Below, in pieces: positions 1 to 5,776 of a stretch of 7,319 nucleotides of DNA. The notes under the pieces were generated by a model that searched no databases, had not been told where the DNA came from, and saw nothing but the letters and a program-made list of their open reading frames with translations. Both the position numbers and the translations under genes were made by a program. The stretch comes from Desulfobacterales bacterium (GTDB taxonomy: Bacteria; Desulfobacterota; Desulfobacteria; Desulfobacterales; Desulfosalsimonadaceae), in the NCBI GenBank assembly GCA_018224315.1, contig JAGTVF010000203.1, positions 1 through 7,319 on the forward strand, written 5' to 3'. Position 1 is the stretch's first letter. Every line of letters begins with the position of its first letter.

Positions 1-753
1 AAGGAAATCGAGGAAGCCCTGCTGGCAGAAGACATCCACATGGCCGTGCACAGCATGAAGGACATGCCCGGAGAAATCCCCGAAGGCCTCTGCATTGGCG
101 CCATTCCGGTACGGGAAAATCCCTGTGACGCCTTAATCGCCAGAAACGTCAAAAAGATCGAAGACCTTCCCCGGGGGGCAGCCATCGGCACCAGCAGCCT
201 GCGCCGGGGATCGCAGATGCTTTACCTCCGGCCGGACTTAGATATCCGTCCGCTGCGCGGCAACATTGACACCCGGATCAAAAAGCTGGAATCTGAAAAC
301 CTGGATGCCGTGATCCTGGCGGCAGCGGGCATGATGCGCCTGGGCTTCGGCGATCAAATCACCGCAAAAATCGATCCCCAAACCCTGATGCCAGCAGTGG
401 GCCAGGGGGCTTTGTGCATCGAGGCCCGCAAAAAGGATTCTGAAACAGCCCATCTGCTGTCAGCCATTCATCATCCGGACACCGCATGCACCGTGCTGGC
501 AGAGCGCGCTTTTTTAAAGCGCCTCCAGGGCGGATGCCAGGTGCCAATTGCCGCATATGCGCAGAAACAGGGCCGGGAACTGACAATCAACGCCATGGTG
601 GCGGAAATCGACGGTTCGGTGATGTACCGCGAGCAGATGCAGGGTCCGGCCGATGATCCGGAAAAACTGGGAACCGCCGTGGCCGGGCGCCTGATTGAGC
701 GCGGCGCCGGCGCTATCGTCCAACGGCTCATAGAGGAGGCCCGGCAAACATGA
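1..753 (+). CDS. hemC: Hydroxymethylbilane synthase (porphobilinogen deaminase), 5'-partial
   Basis: This cytoplasmic enzyme joins four porphobilinogen molecules into hydroxymethylbilane, the linear precursor of uroporphyrinogen III. The frame is open from base 1 and encodes 13 residues (KEIEEALLAEDIH) before the first ATG at position 40. The family motif AVHSMKDMP spans that ATG, so it is internal and the true start lies left of the window. About 250 of the usual 300-320 residues are present. In the visible peptide I see the catalytic-Asp motif HSMKD (residues 17-21), GTSSLRR (63-69), RGNIDTR (86-92), GQGALCIEAR (134-143) and LQGGCQVPIAA. The Cys of the last motif (residue 179) matches the Cys that carries the dipyrromethane cofactor. 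The TGA stop overlaps the ATG of the next gene, which supplies the following pathway step. Nothing suggests damage. Identity is near certain. Confidence 0.97.
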   Translation, partial: KEIEEALLAEDIHMAVHSMKDMPGEIPEGLCIGAIPVRENPCDALIARNVKKIEDLPRGAAIGTSSLRRGSQMLYLRPDLDIRPLRGNIDTRIKKLESENLDAVILAAAGMMRLGFGDQITAKIDPQTLMPAVGQGALCIEARKKDSETAHLLSAIHHPDTACTVLAERAFLKRLQGGCQVPIAAYAQKQGRELTINAMVAEIDGSVMYREQMQGPADDPEKLGTAVAGRLIERGAGAIVQRLIEEARQT

Positions 754-2279
754 CCGGCAAGGTTTATCTGATCGGCGCCGGCCCGGGAGATCCGGGCCTG
801 ATCACCCGCAAGGGAATCGACTGCATTGCCGCAGCCGACGTGGTGGTATACGATTACCTGGCCTCTGCCGAACTGCTCAAATACGCCCGCACTGACGCGG
901 AGTTGATCTACGTGGGCAAAAAGGGCGGAGATCATACCCTGGGCCAGGAGGGCATCAACGCCCTGCTGGTAAAAAAAGCCGGGGCCGGTAGCGTAGTTGC
1001 AAGGCTCAAGGGCGGAGATCCGTTTATTTTCGGCCGGGGAGGCGAGGAGATCGAGGAGCTTGTTGGGGCCGGACTGGCATTCGAGGTGGTGCCCGGGGTG
1101 ACATCCGCGGTGGCCGCGCCCGCCTATGCGGGCATTCCGCTCACTCACAGACAGTTTGCCTCGTGCGTGACCTTTATCACCGGCCACGAAGACCCGGACA
1201 AGACCGAGTCCATGCTCAACTGGCAGGCCCTGGCAGACACCGGCGGCACCCTGGTGTTTTTCATGGGGGTCAAAAACCTGCCCAATATCGTGGAAAAACT
1301 CCGGCAGTCCGGCAAAGACCCCAACACCCCGGCAGCCCTGGTGCGATGGGGCACCACCGCTGACCAGCAGACGGTTTCCGGAACCCTGGAGACCATCTGC
1401 GACAAGGTGGCCGCAGCCGGGCTCAAAGCACCATGTATCATCGTGATCGGGGACGTGGTCAGCCTGCGCGAAAAAATGCAGTGGTTTGAAAACAGGCCCC
1501 TGTTTGGCCGGCGAATCGTGGTGACCCGGGCCAGAAAGCAGGCCAGCGACCTTGTGGAAAAGCTTTCCGGGATGGGGGCGGCCTGTATGGAAATGCCGGT
1601 GATTGAAATCGAGCCGGCAAAGGATCTGTCGGCCCTGGATGCGGCCATTGAAAAGATTGCCGAATACCACTGGCTGGTGTTTACCAGTGTCAACGGAGTG
1701 GACGCATTTTTCAAGCGCCTGCACGCCCTGGGATATGACACCCGGGTGCTGGGCCGCATCCGGACTGCAGCCATCGGGCCGGCCACGGCAAAGCGCATGC
1801 ATGAAAACGGGTTAACCGCGGATATCATACCCGAAAGCTACCGGGCCGAATCCGTGGTCAGCGCCTTTGCCGGCCAGGATGTCTCCGGCAAAAAAATTCT
1901 GCTGCCCCGGGCCGAAGGAGCCCGGCCGGTGCTGCCCCAGGAGCTTTCAAAAATGGGCGCCCGTGTGGATGAAATCCTTTCCTACCGCGCCGTACAGGGA
2001 CAGGCCGAAGCCGGTGAACTGGCCGAAGCCCTGAAATCCGGCCAGGTGGATATGGTTACCTTTACCAGTTCCTCCACGGTGAAAAACTTCATGGCCCTTT
2101 TGCCGGAATCCGGGGCACAGCAGCTGCTTTCCAACACTGTCCTTGCCGCAATCGGCCCGATTACCGCGGAAACGGCTGCTGAAATGGGCCTTGAGGTGGC
2201 CGTGGTTGCAGATGAATACACCATTGACGGCCTGTGCAAAGCCATTTTGGCCTATTACCAAAAAAAAGCGGCGGTCTGA
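750..2279 (+). CDS. cobA-hemD: Fused uroporphyrinogen-III C-methyltransferase / uroporphyrinogen-III synthase
   Basis: This is a bifunctional 509-residue cytoplasmic enzyme. The HemD half closes hydroxymethylbilane to uroporphyrinogen III; the CobA (SUMT) half adds two methyl groups from S-adenosylmethionine, giving precorrin-2. Residues 1-245 are the methyltransferase: [15 protein letters not shown] (5-19), [17 protein letters not shown] (84-100), [20 protein letters not shown] (113-132) and the SAM-site strand [10 protein letters not shown] (169-178). Residues 250-500 are the synthase: [11 protein letters not shown] (254-264), [12 protein letters not shown] (310-321), AAIGPATAK (340-348) and [12 protein letters not shown] (436-447). 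The start ATG overlaps the hemC stop and follows a strong GAGGAGG site (733-739), so the two genes are translationally coupled. No precorrin-2 dehydrogenase/ferrochelatase domain is attached, so SirC and chelatase activities must come from elsewhere. The last five codons lie in the hairpin that ends the opposite operon. The fusion is known in Desulfobacterota and Firmicutes. Confidence 0.96.
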   Translation: MTGKVYLIGAGPGDPGLITRKGIDCIAAADVVVYDYLASAELLKYARTDAELIYVGKKGGDHTLGQEGINALLVKKAGAGSVVARLKGGDPFIFGRGGEEIEELVGAGLAFEVVPGVTSAVAAPAYAGIPLTHRQFASCVTFITGHEDPDKTESMLNWQALADTGGTLVFFMGVKNLPNIVEKLRQSGKDPNTPAALVRWGTTADQQTVSGTLETICDKVAAAGLKAPCIIVIGDVVSLREKMQWFENRPLFGRRIVVTRARKQASDLVEKLSGMGAACMEMPVIEIEPAKDLSALDAAIEKIAEYHWLVFTSVNGVDAFFKRLHALGYDTRVLGRIRTAAIGPATAKRMHENGLTADIIPESYRAESVVSAFAGQDVSGKKILLPRAEGARPVLPQELSKMGARVDEILSYRAVQGQAEAGELAEALKSGQVDMVTFTSSSTVKNFMALLPESGAQQLLSNTVLAAIGPITAETAAEMGLEVAVVADEYTIDGLCKAILAYYQKKAAV

Positions 2280-2295
2280 AAAAAAGACCGCCGCT
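2260..2295 (-). terminator. Intrinsic terminator of the nuoE-nuoF operon, inside the 3' end of cobA-hemD
   Basis: A perfect 11-bp stem (arms 2267-2277 and 2285-2295) closes a 7-base loop. Read on the minus strand, the stem is followed by seven consecutive U (2266-2260), a textbook intrinsic terminator about 50 bases after the nuoF stop. On the plus strand no U run follows, so it should act on the leftward operon only. The left arm and U run are also coding: they specify the final Lys-Lys-Ala-Ala-Val of CobA-HemD, whose TGA begins at the last arm base (2277). Confidence 0.88.
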
Positions 2296-2313
2296 CTATC
2301 CCGAAATTTGAGG

Positions 2314-2347
2314 AATGCCGGCAGTAAAAGCCGGCATTTGCCGTTTT
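2314..2347 (+). terminator. Probable terminator of the hemC / cobA-hemD operon
   Basis: A perfect 9-bp GC-rich stem (arms 2314-2322 and 2330-2338) has a 7-base loop. On the plus strand it is followed by a broken T tract (TTTGCCGTTTT, with the last T run at 2344-2347). It lies about 35 bases after the cobA-hemD stop and just beyond the end of nuoF. The T tract is interrupted, so termination may be leaky. On the minus strand no T run follows, so it fits the rightward transcript. Confidence 0.62.
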
Positions 2348-4133
2348 ATTCAATTGCATCAAACCGGCAGGCGTCATAGCAGGCCATGCACTGAATGCAC
2401 TTTTCCTTGTCAATGACGGCCGGCTGCTTTTTCTCCCACTGCACCGCGCCGGTGGGGCAGGCCTTAAAGCAAAGCCCGCACTTCTTGCACTTGTCGGTGT
2501 CCACGGTGAACTGCAGAAACGCCACACACCGCTTGGCCGGACACCGCTTTTCATAGACATGGGCGTAATATTCGTCCCGGAAATAGGTCAGGGTGGAGAG
2601 CACCGGGTTGGGCGCGGTCTGTCCCAGACCGCACAATGAGGAACTTTTGATCACCTCGGAGAGCTCCTCCAGGGTTTCGATATCCCCGGGCTCACCCCGG
2701 CCCTCGGAAATCTTTTCCAGGATCTCCAGGATCCGGCGGGTGCCCTCCCGGCAGGGGGTGCATTTGCCGCAGGACTCCTCCTGGATGAAATCCATGAAAA
2801 ACCTGGCCATGTCCACCATGCAGGTTTTTTCATCCATGACGATTACGCCGCCGGAGCCCATAATGGCGCCGACCTTGGCGATTTCCTCGTAATCCACCGG
2901 CGTGTCGAGGTATTTTTCCGGAATGCATCCGCCCGAGGGACCGCCGAGCTGCACGGCCTTGAACTTGCGCTTGTTGGGAATGCCGCCGCCGATATCAAAG
3001 ATCATTTTGCGCAAGGATATGCCCATGGGCACTTCCACCAGGCCGATATTGTTGATATCGCCGGAAATGGCAAACACCTTGGTTCCCTTGCTGCTCTCTG
3101 TGCCCACACTGGCATACCACTGGCCGCCGTTTAAAATGATCTGACCGACATTGGCCAGGGTTTCCACGTTGTTTAAAACCGTGGGCTTGTCCCAGAGCCC
3201 CTTGTTGGCGGGAAACGGGGGCCGGGGACGCGGCATGCCCCGCCTGCCTTCGATGGATCGCATCAGGGCGGTTTCCTCACCGCACACAAATGCGCCAGCG
3301 CCCTGGTAAATATCCACGTCAAAACCAAATCCGCTGCCCAGGATATCCTCGCCCAGCAGACCGTAGTCCCGGGCCTTTTCAATGGCCAGGCTCAGGCGCC
3401 GGATGGCCAGGGGATATTCCGTGCGGCAGTAGATATAACCCTGGGTGGCGTTGATGGCTTTTGCGGCAATGACCATGCCCTCGAGCACTGCATGGGGATC
3501 TGCCTCCAGGATGCTGCGGTCCATAAACGCGCCCGGATCGCCCTCGTCAGCGTTGCACAAAACATACTTGACATCGCTTTGGGCCTGTGCCGCAAACCCC
3601 CATTTGACACCCGCAGGGAAACCCGCTCCCCCGCGGCCGCGCAGGCCGGAGCCCTTGATCTCCTCGATGATTTCTTCGCTGCTCATCTCGGTCAAAGCCT
3701 TTGCCATGCCGAAATAGCCGTCTCTGGCAATGTATTCATCAATGCTTTCCGGGTCGATCAGGCCCTTGTTGCGCATGGCCCAGATCATCTGGTGAGCGAA
3801 AAAGGGAATTTCGTCCATGTGGGCAATGGTCTTTTTGGATACAGGATCCCGGAACATGAGCCGCTGGACCGGACGGCCCTTTAAAAAATGCGACTCCACG
3901 AGTTCGGCAGCGTCTTTGGCCCTGAGCTGCTGATAAAAAATACCCTCCGGCTGCACCAGCATCACCGGGCCCAGGGCACAAAACCCGTTGCACCCGGTCT
4001 CAATTACCCGGACTTCCTTTTCAAGTCCCTGGTTTTTCAACTCCGCATCCAGCGCTTCATGAAAACTTTTGCTGCCGCTGGCATGGCAGCCGGTGCCGCC
4101 GCAAAGCATCAAATGAAGTCTCGCCTGCTCCAT
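2346..4133 (-). CDS. nuoF: NuoF/HndC/HydB-type NADH-oxidising flavin Fe-S subunit
   Basis: This 595-residue cytoplasmic subunit binds NADH and FMN and passes electrons through several Fe-S clusters. Residues 1-90 are a thioredoxin-like [2Fe-2S] domain with Cys 11, 16, 48 and 52. The NuoF core carries the FMN/NADH loop GLRGRGGAGFPAG (163-175), NADEGDPGAF (194-203) and GAGAFVCGEETAL (278-290), then an SLBB-like segment (about 345-400). The N3-type [4Fe-4S] ligands are Cys 455, 458, 461 and 501. The C-terminus is a 2x[4Fe-4S] ferredoxin: Cys 549, 552, 555, 559 and 579, 582, 585, 589. All expected ligands are present. This architecture is that of HydB/HndC of trimeric bifurcating hydrogenases and NAD-dependent formate dehydrogenases; complex I NuoF lacks both extra domains. 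His525, Cys531 and Cys536 precede the ferredoxin and could form the zinc-type hinge reported in HydB structures (from memory). GGGAG (4140-4144) lies 6 bases before the ATG. It follows nuoE; no catalytic subunit follows. Confidence 0.95.
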   Translation of the reverse strand: MEQARLHLMLCGGTGCHASGSKSFHEALDAELKNQGLEKEVRVIETGCNGFCALGPVMLVQPEGIFYQQLRAKDAAELVESHFLKGRPVQRLMFRDPVSKKTIAHMDEIPFFAHQMIWAMRNKGLIDPESIDEYIARDGYFGMAKALTEMSSEEIIEEIKGSGLRGRGGAGFPAGVKWGFAAQAQSDVKYVLCNADEGDPGAFMDRSILEADPHAVLEGMVIAAKAINATQGYIYCRTEYPLAIRRLSLAIEKARDYGLLGEDILGSGFGFDVDIYQGAGAFVCGEETALMRSIEGRRGMPRPRPPFPANKGLWDKPTVLNNVETLANVGQIILNGGQWYASVGTESSKGTKVFAISGDINNIGLVEVPMGISLRKMIFDIGGGIPNKRKFKAVQLGGPSGGCIPEKYLDTPVDYEEIAKVGAIMGSGGVIVMDEKTCMVDMARFFMDFIQEESCGKCTPCREGTRRILEILEKISEGRGEPGDIETLEELSEVIKSSSLCGLGQTAPNPVLSTLTYFRDEYYAHVYEKRCPAKRCVAFLQFTVDTDKCKKCGLCFKACPTGAVQWEKKQPAVIDKEKCIQCMACYDACRFDAIE

Positions 4134-4172
4134 GATGATCTCCCGAAAATATTCAAATCCGTGTCATTGTAT

Positions 4173-4209
4173 AAAAATCAGATCAAAAAGGCATTCATCG
4201 CCTGATCTG
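4173..4209 (-). promoter_or_regulatory. Hairpin plus U run between nuoE and nuoF (possible attenuator or processing site)
   Basis: In the 87-base nuoE-nuoF gap the minus strand can fold a 7-bp stem (4203-4209 with 4179-4185) topped by 3 bp (4200-4202 with 4190-4192), with a one-sided bulge of four U and a 7-base loop. An A and then five U (4177-4173) follow. It resembles a weak intrinsic terminator that could lower nuoF expression relative to nuoE or mark an RNA processing point. The fold was made by eye; the bulge makes it only moderately stable. Confidence 0.4.
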
Positions 4210-4220
4210 CGACCCGAGAG

Positions 4221-4715
4221 CTATTCGTATTTTTCCAGTATTTCCGATACCTGGTCTGCGGAAATGCTGCCGTAGGTATCCTGGTCCACGACCACAACCG
4301 GCGCCAGCCCGCATGCCCCCAGACAGCGCACTGCTTCCAGGGAAAAGCGCCGGTCTTCGGTGGTGCCGCCGACTTCCAGGTCGAACTTTTTGCTGATCCG
4401 GCCCATGACCTCCTTGATGCCCTTGACATAGCAGGCTGTTCCCAGGCAGGCCCGGATCCTGTGCCGGCCCTTGGGGGTCAGGGAAAACAGGGAGTAAAAC
4501 GTGGCCACCCCGTATACATCACTGGGGGGGATATTGAGCCCGGCGCTGATGTAATCGATAACCTCCACAGGCAGATAGCCTACCACGTCCTGGCTCATGC
4601 GCAAAACCGGAATCACCGCGCCCGGGGCGTTTTTCTGGGATTCAATGATATCATCGATTTCCCGGATCATTTCAGGTGTGACATCCGGGTGCTGCAGCTT
4701 CTCTGTTGCCGCCAT
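4221..4715 (-). CDS. nuoE: NuoE/HndA/HydC-type [2Fe-2S] thioredoxin-like subunit
   Basis: This 164-residue cytoplasmic subunit carries one [2Fe-2S] cluster and partners the NuoF-type flavoprotein encoded just downstream. A helical N-terminal bundle (about 10-65) is followed by the family signature DVYGVATFYSLFSL (66-79) and a thioredoxin-like domain. The four cluster ligands are in the usual C-x4-C ... C-x3-C pattern: Cys90 and Cys95 (RACLGTACYVKG), then Cys131 and Cys135 (RCLGACGLAPV). Length is normal for the family. I chose the ATG at 4715 because GGAGG (4725-4721) lies 5 bases before it; an in-frame GTG at 4727 has no ribosome site and overlaps that sequence. It is the first gene of the operon, with an 87-base gap to nuoF that holds a hairpin. 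In relatives its cluster is thought to be a side electron store near FMN rather than part of the main wire. Confidence 0.95.
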   Translation of the reverse strand: MAATEKLQHPDVTPEMIREIDDIIESQKNAPGAVIPVLRMSQDVVGYLPVEVIDYISAGLNIPPSDVYGVATFYSLFSLTPKGRHRIRACLGTACYVKGIKEVMGRISKKFDLEVGGTTEDRRFSLEAVRCLGACGLAPVVVVDQDTYGSISADQVSEILEKYE

Positions 4716-4720
4716 TTTTG

Positions 4721-4725
4721 CCTCC
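4721..4725 (-). promoter_or_regulatory. Ribosome binding site deciding the nuoE start
   Basis: GGAGG on the minus strand is followed by the 5-base spacer CAAAA and the ATG at 4715. The only longer start, GTG at 4727, would place this Shine-Dalgarno inside the gene and has no purine-rich site upstream, so the shorter 164-residue protein is preferred. Confidence 0.72.
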
Positions 4726-4732
4726 ACAGCCG

Positions 4733-4744
4733 ATTGAATTCAAT
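4733..4744. promoter_or_regulatory. Perfect 12-base palindrome in the nuoE 5' leader (possible operator)
   Basis: ATTGAATTCAAT is a perfect dyad directly upstream of the nuoE ribosome site and downstream of the candidate promoter, where a repressor could block transcription. A second palindrome, AGTAATTACT (4760-4769), overlaps the candidate -10 region. Neither matches a regulator motif that I can name with confidence. AT-rich palindromes of this length can arise by chance. Confidence 0.3.
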
Positions 4745-4763
4745 GCGGTTCACAAATAAAGTA

Positions 4764-4795
4764 ATTACTCTTCCATAACCCGAATCAAATGTCAA
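4764..4795 (-). promoter_or_regulatory. Candidate sigma-70-type promoter for nuoE-nuoF
   Basis: On the minus strand a perfect TTGACA (4795-4790) is followed after 20 bases by AGTAAT (4769-4764), a 4-of-6 match to the -10 consensus. The spacer is longer than the optimal 17, so this is only a candidate. It would give a nuoE leader of roughly 40 bases containing the 4733-4744 palindrome. Confidence 0.3.
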
Positions 4796-4857
4796 TGCAC
4801 GAAAGCGCAACAGGCGCCCCTTTTGGACCAGCGCCCACTGCCTGTCGTTTTTTGTTC

Positions 4858-4886
4858 TTGCGCCAATTTTGGATGATCACTATATT
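4858..4886 (+). promoter_or_regulatory. Candidate promoter for the 204-residue gene and bTHX
   Basis: TTGCGC (4858-4863), a 17-base spacer and TATATT (4881-4886) give a 5-of-6 -10 box with a weak 3-of-6 -35 box. Transcription would begin near 4893, leaving a leader of about 95 bases. A short inverted repeat, CCAAT (4863-4867) and ATTGG (4887-4891), brackets the core and might bind a regulator. This was judged by eye only. Confidence 0.33.
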
Positions 4887-4969
4887 ATTGGATTGAGCAT
4901 ACGAAACAATTAAAACCTCTGCTGCTATCCATTCCCTGATTTCTGTTTTCAGCTTGTCATTTCACCATG

Positions 4970-4978
4970 AAAGGAAGG
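4970..4978 (+). promoter_or_regulatory. Ribosome binding site deciding the start of the 204-residue gene
   Basis: AAAGGAAGG lies 8 bases before the ATG at 4987. An in-frame TTG at 4954 would add 11 residues but puts this Shine-Dalgarno inside the coding region and has no comparable site upstream. The ATG is therefore preferred. Confidence 0.78.
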
Positions 4979-4986
4979 TTATTGTC

Positions 4987-5601
4987 ATGGAAACCGATAA
5001 AAATCCGATCAATCGTCTTGCAGGGGCACTTTCCGTACAGTTTTCAGAACCGGATTGCCAGATGATGGCCGTTTTAATTGATGCCGCGCTGGAATCGGAA
5101 AATGTTTACACCGAGCAGATTCCCCTGTCTGACGAGGAAAAGCACGATTACCTGCTCATGGCTTTTGAGGAGCGGATTCTGATTCCGGTCCGGGGCCGGC
5201 AGACCGGGGCCTGGGAGGACCGGGTCCTGCGGTTTGCAGTGGGCGAAATGTTTTTCATGCCCCATGTGGCGCGTATTTTATTTGAGAACGCCTGCCAAAC
5301 CGGCACCCTTGATTCAGAATCCGCGGTGCGCCAGGTGCTTTCACACCATCCGGCCCGATTCATTGACCATTCCGTGATTTTTCTCAAGCAGATCCGGCCC
5401 CACACCAAATCCTGCATGGCCGAAGGCGGCCTCATGACGGCTGTGGCCCAGGGCGCCGGAATTGAAACAGACGTCCATGATATTGTTGACAATTGCGTAA
5501 TGGCCGGTATCATGAACCCATGCACCCGGGGCTCAACCCTGCAGGGACTGGCCTGGTATGAATTTCATCCCTGCCTGTACTGGGATGGGAAATTTCAATA
5601 A
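4987..5601 (+). CDS. Conserved-looking protein of unknown function (204 aa)
   Basis: I do not recognise the family. The protein is soluble, with no signal peptide or membrane segment. The first two thirds look helical and mixed in charge, with a possible compact alpha/beta unit at 50-90 (EKHDYLLMAFEERILIPVRG). The last 35 residues are richer in Cys and aromatics: Cys170, Cys179, His194 and Cys196, with Trp190 and Trp199, in the stretches NPCTRGST and YEFHPCLYW. Three more Cys are at 24, 103 and 143. These residues could bind a metal or a cluster, but no standard spacing is present, so that is speculation. The frame is unbroken, has a good ribosome site and shares its neighbours' codon style, so a real gene is likely. 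It is divergent from nuoE and lies 30 bases before the bTHX gene, which suggests cotranscription. It may be a lineage-restricted Desulfobacterota protein. Confidence 0.85.
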   Translation: METDKNPINRLAGALSVQFSEPDCQMMAVLIDAALESENVYTEQIPLSDEEKHDYLLMAFEERILIPVRGRQTGAWEDRVLRFAVGEMFFMPHVARILFENACQTGTLDSESAVRQVLSHHPARFIDHSVIFLKQIRPHTKSCMAEGGLMTAVAQGAGIETDVHDIVDNCVMAGIMNPCTRGSTLQGLAWYEFHPCLYWDGKFQ

Positions 5602-5631
5602 TAACAATTTAATACAAAGGAGAAGGACAAG

Positions 5632-5739
5632 ATGGGCAAAGGAGACCAAAGATCCAAAAAGGGGAAAATCTGGCGGGGCACCTTCGGCAAATCCCGCTCC
5701 CGGAAAAACAACTCCCAGCGGGAACACGACAAGAAATAA
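5632..5739 (+). CDS. Small-subunit ribosomal protein bTHX (THX family), 35 aa
   Basis: This very short gene encodes a strongly basic peptide beginning MGKGDQRSKKGKIWRGTFGK and ending in HDKK. The MGKGD start, the KxGKIWRGTxGKSR core and the Arg/Lys-rich tail match the bTHX family, first seen in the Thermus 30S subunit, where the peptide sits in a cavity at the top of the head and stabilises rRNA. The ATG follows AAAGGAG (5616-5622) with a 9-base spacer. Twelve of 35 residues are Lys or Arg. It lies 30 bases after the 204-residue gene in the same direction and 12 bases before a strong hairpin, so it is probably the last gene of that transcript. A 94-residue frame overlapping it (5558-5842) is a shadow. 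Identification rests on motif memory, not a search. Confidence 0.85.
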   Translation: MGKGDQRSKKGKIWRGTFGKSRSRKNNSQREHDKK

Positions 5740-5750
5740 CCCCCCGGCGT

Positions 5751-5776
5751 ACCGGCCGGGATTTATCCCGGCCGGT
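5751..5776. terminator. GC-rich hairpin between convergent bTHX and ASKHA genes (U run absent)
   Basis: A perfect 11-bp stem (5751-5761 with 5766-5776, core CCGGCCGGG) closes a 4-base loop. It lies 12 bases after the bTHX stop, and the stop codon of the opposite gene (5765-5763) sits in its loop. Neither strand has a T run after the stem, so it is not a canonical intrinsic terminator. It may act as a bidirectional mRNA 3'-end stabiliser or as a Rho- or Nus-assisted stop. Its left-strand copy encodes the last four residues, HRPG, of the ASKHA protein. Confidence 0.6.

Noticed and set aside
471..1802. 443-codon open frame on the minus strand across hemC and cobA-hemD
   Set aside because: It lies opposite two clear enzymes in GC-rich DNA, where antisense frames often stay open. 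Its translation is low-complexity and rich in His, Gly and Cys, with no family motif.
3492..4205. Plus-strand frames of 130 and 105 codons opposite nuoF
   Set aside because: They are antisense shadows of a protein with complete cofactor motifs, and their translations show no recognisable domain.
4716..4727. GTG start for nuoE at 4727
   Set aside because: It overlaps the GGAGG site that serves the ATG at 4715 and has no ribosome site of its own.
4810..4853. Inverted repeat ACAGGC/GCCTGT followed by six T in the nuoE upstream region, resembling a plus-strand terminator
   Set aside because: The 24-base interior does not continue the stem, a competing GGCGC/GCGCC pairing exists, and no plus-strand gene lies upstream to be terminated. 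A small RNA end cannot be excluded but is not supported.
4954..4986. TTG start adding 11 residues to the 204-residue protein
   Set aside because: The clear AAAGGAAGG ribosome site at 4970-4978 would fall inside the coding region, and the ATG at 4987 is correctly spaced from it.
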